Shown: one piece after another, positions 14,467 through 15,694 of the stretch
Position numbering within the stretch: the stretch's first letter is position 1
How the letters are laid out: every line of letters begins with the position of its first letter
Assembly (NCBI GenBank): GCA_964360145.1
Contig: CAYHWW010000070.1
Span: 1-15,694 of the forward strand
Length of the DNA: 15,694 nt
Source: CAYHWW01 sp964360145
GTDB lineage: Bacteria > Bdellovibrionota > UBA1018 > CAYHWW01
Direction: 5' to 3'
Position numbers and translations under genes: made by a program
The notes under the pieces: model-generated
Told to the model about the DNA's origin: nothing
The model's input: the letters and a program-made list of their open reading frames with translations, nothing else
Databases searched by the model: none

Positions 14467-15488
14467 TGCTCTTGCTGACATTCATGACCGCATTATTCTC
14501 AGCGATGCCCACTGTAGCCCGTGCGGACGAGGGCGACCCACAGGTTGCTGAGATCCAGCGCAACAGCAGAGCCATGTTTGAAGGGATGCAACGACGCTTC
14601 TCCCAAGTGGCCCGGGTTAATGAGATCTATGATCGTGGCACAACCCACGTCACCGAAATCAAACGCCTCTCCGACACGACCACGCGCAATTGCAAAGCAG
14701 CATGGAGCGATTCCGACGCCCTTGCGGCCTGCGCTACCAGGATGTCATTGGAGCTGAGCCGCCTCGATGATGCGCTGCGGTCTTTTCGTGGCTACATCGC
14801 GTGGGCACGCAACACTGCCACTGAAGCGAGCCCCAGCATTGGCGAGACATATTCTGAGTATTTGAATCGACGTCTCACCAGAGTGAATGCCATTGCCGAT
14901 AAAGTACAAGCATGGCTCGTTGAACGCAGAGACGCGGAACTTAAAGCCCATGCGCGGTATGTTGACTTGCGTGGCCAGGAAATGACCCTGCCCTCACGGG
15001 AACGTGCACGGAACACCGAGGCCCTACTCTTAGCCCAACGCCACCTCGGGGAAATCCAATCCGCTGCTGATGCCGGTGAGGCCCAGGTGCGCCAAGCCCT
15101 CGCCGCCGGTCGCTACTTGCAGGCTGTTGCTAAACAAGCAGGTCTTGTCTGGTTTCAGCGCCACCTCGACGGCTACGCGGGCGCCCTACCCTCATATGTG
15201 CGCGCCATGCCCATCAGCATTGAGATTTTCGCTCGCAAGGGCGCGGCCCTCACAGCGGCTCTTGCACGCATCAGCGCAGCTCTTGCTGAAGCGGGCCCAC
15301 GTCGCGCAGCCATGGCCCGCACGCATTTGCAGACGACGCGGGCGCTTATGACCGCGGCACAGCTTCAGGCAGGTGATCGCGCCTTGATGGAGCGATATCT
15401 CACCGAGGCGGAGAGCAAGATCGATGACGTGGGCACGGTGGAGCTTTTAACAGAACATGTTCACGCCTGGCTCGACGGGCGATTTTAG
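14454..15488 (+). CDS. Secreted helical periplasmic protein, function unknown
   Basis: Not recognised. The 344-aa product carries a signal peptide (MRKLMLLLTFMTALFSAMPT, cleavage ARA24-D25). The mature protein is alpha-helical, rich in Ala and Arg, with alternating charge, and has only two cysteines (RNCKAAW and AACATRM), 16-20 residues apart, that could form one disulfide linking two helices. Long uninterrupted helices are expected (about 30-125, 130-215, 260-340). The start lies 13 nt inside the preceding gene, behind AAGGTGGGG, and is fixed by the signal peptide. The TAG is followed directly by the ATG of the next gene. The neighbours are all exported, so a structural or scaffold part of one envelope complex is a fair inference, no more. 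Confidence 0.75.
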   Translation: MRKLMLLLTFMTALFSAMPTVARADEGDPQVAEIQRNSRAMFEGMQRRFSQVARVNEIYDRGTTHVTEIKRLSDTTTRNCKAAWSDSDALAACATRMSLELSRLDDALRSFRGYIAWARNTATEASPSIGETYSEYLNRRLTRVNAIADKVQAWLVERRDAELKAHARYVDLRGQEMTLPSRERARNTEALLLAQRHLGEIQSAADAGEAQVRQALAAGRYLQAVAKQAGLVWFQRHLDGYAGALPSYVRAMPISIEIFARKGAALTAALARISAALAEAGPRRAAMARTHLQTTRALMTAAQLQAGDRALMERYLTEAESKIDDVGTVELLTEHVHAWLDGRF

Positions 15489-15694
15489 ATGAAACACTTA
15501 TTTGATAAAACCATTTTTGCGCTACTCGCGTTGCTAACGCTGAGCCACGAGGCGGCAGCGCGATTCCCTAACTTCTGTGGGCAGATTAATGGCCCCGACT
15601 CCTTTACGATCGTAGAGTGTCCCAGTAACAGCGGCACCAGCACAAGCGGCACCAGCACCACAGGAGGCGGAACCGGCACGGGCAGCACTGGCAC
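15489..15694 (+). CDS. N-terminal part of a secreted protein with Ser/Gly/Thr-rich linker (cut by window end)
   Basis: The ATG directly follows the TAG of the preceding gene. A signal peptide (basic start, FALLALLTL core, cleavage AAA24-R25) is followed by a short Cys-containing segment (NFCGQINGPD, IVECPSN), perhaps a small disulfide loop, and then a low-complexity Ser/Gly/Thr linker that runs off the window. No strong Shine-Dalgarno is visible, so it probably depends on translational coupling. Linkers of this kind join an exported N-terminal part to a surface or enzymatic domain that lies beyond the window. The function cannot be told from 68 residues. Confidence 0.7.
   Translation, partial: MKHLFDKTIFALLALLTLSHEAAARFPNFCGQINGPDSFTIVECPSNSGTSTSGTSTTGGGTGTGSTG
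15630..15659 (+). repeat. Two 15-bp tandem units in the Ser/Gly/Thr linker
   Basis: Two copies (15630-15644 and 15645-15659) differ only at the last base and encode SGTST twice. They mark a slippage-prone low-complexity linker that continues into GGGTGTGST-type sequence. Confidence 0.8.

Noticed and set aside
1..15694. tRNA, rRNA, insertion sequences, integrase or attachment sites
   Set aside because: I found no cloverleaf, rRNA segment, transposase-like product or flanking repeats anywhere in the window.

Overview
The window looks like draft or metagenome-derived chromosome from a GC-rich Gram-negative (diderm) bacterium. A run of 100 N at 10051-10150 is a scaffold gap. Lipoprotein signals, two predicted outer-membrane beta-barrel proteins, a protein with an AgmX/PglI-type (TonB-like) C-terminal domain and a barrel resembling the myxobacterial 'OMP_myx_plus' type point to the former deltaproteobacteria (Myxococcota or Bdellovibrionota). 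This is an inference from protein style; no rRNA, tRNA or marker gene is present to fix it.

Left part (1-3710): the possible 3' end of a plus-strand gene at 1-53 meets the stop of a minus-strand CysZ/EI24-family membrane protein (50-805). Divergent from that, a secreted START/SRPBCC-like protein (941-1726) and a FadL/OmpP1-type outer-membrane transporter (1742-3169) form a plausible two-gene unit for handling a hydrophobic ligand. A terminator-like hairpin lies inside the first codons of the second gene. Next is a small protein (3252-3710) made of phenylalanine-cored heptad repeats encoded by a 21-bp tandem repeat.

Centre (3734-12592, minus strand): a long run of envelope genes read from 12592 downwards. 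In transcription order these are a lipoprotein/outer-membrane-barrel fusion, a periplasmic TPR protein cut by the gap, the C-terminal part of a helical protein (possibly the same gene), a 77-aa lipoprotein, a membrane-anchored AgmX/PglI C-terminal-domain protein, a SanA/YdcF-like DUF218 protein, and a 1372-aa lipoprotein with its own leader. The junctions from the barrel gene to the AgmX-like gene that lie outside the gap all overlap by 4 nt (ATGA). The composition recalls a reduced version of the Glt (gliding) / Nfs (spore coat) envelope machines of myxobacteria, without the AglRQS motor in view.

Right part (12698-15694, plus strand): a divergent operon of four exported proteins that I do not recognise: a lipoprotein, two helical periplasmic proteins, and a secreted protein with a Ser/Gly/Thr-rich linker cut by the window end. 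Genes overlap or abut. The 105-bp divergent control region holds two back-to-back extended -10 promoter candidates that sit on an 8-bp inverted repeat, suggesting joint expression of both operons. The minus-strand promoter would give an almost leaderless mRNA.

From 3734 to the right end every predicted product is exported or membrane-anchored, so the best candidate for an undescribed system is this divergent pair of operons: a TonB/AgmX-like inner-membrane protein, a TPR periplasmic protein, an outer-membrane barrel and several unknown periplasmic or lipoprotein partners.
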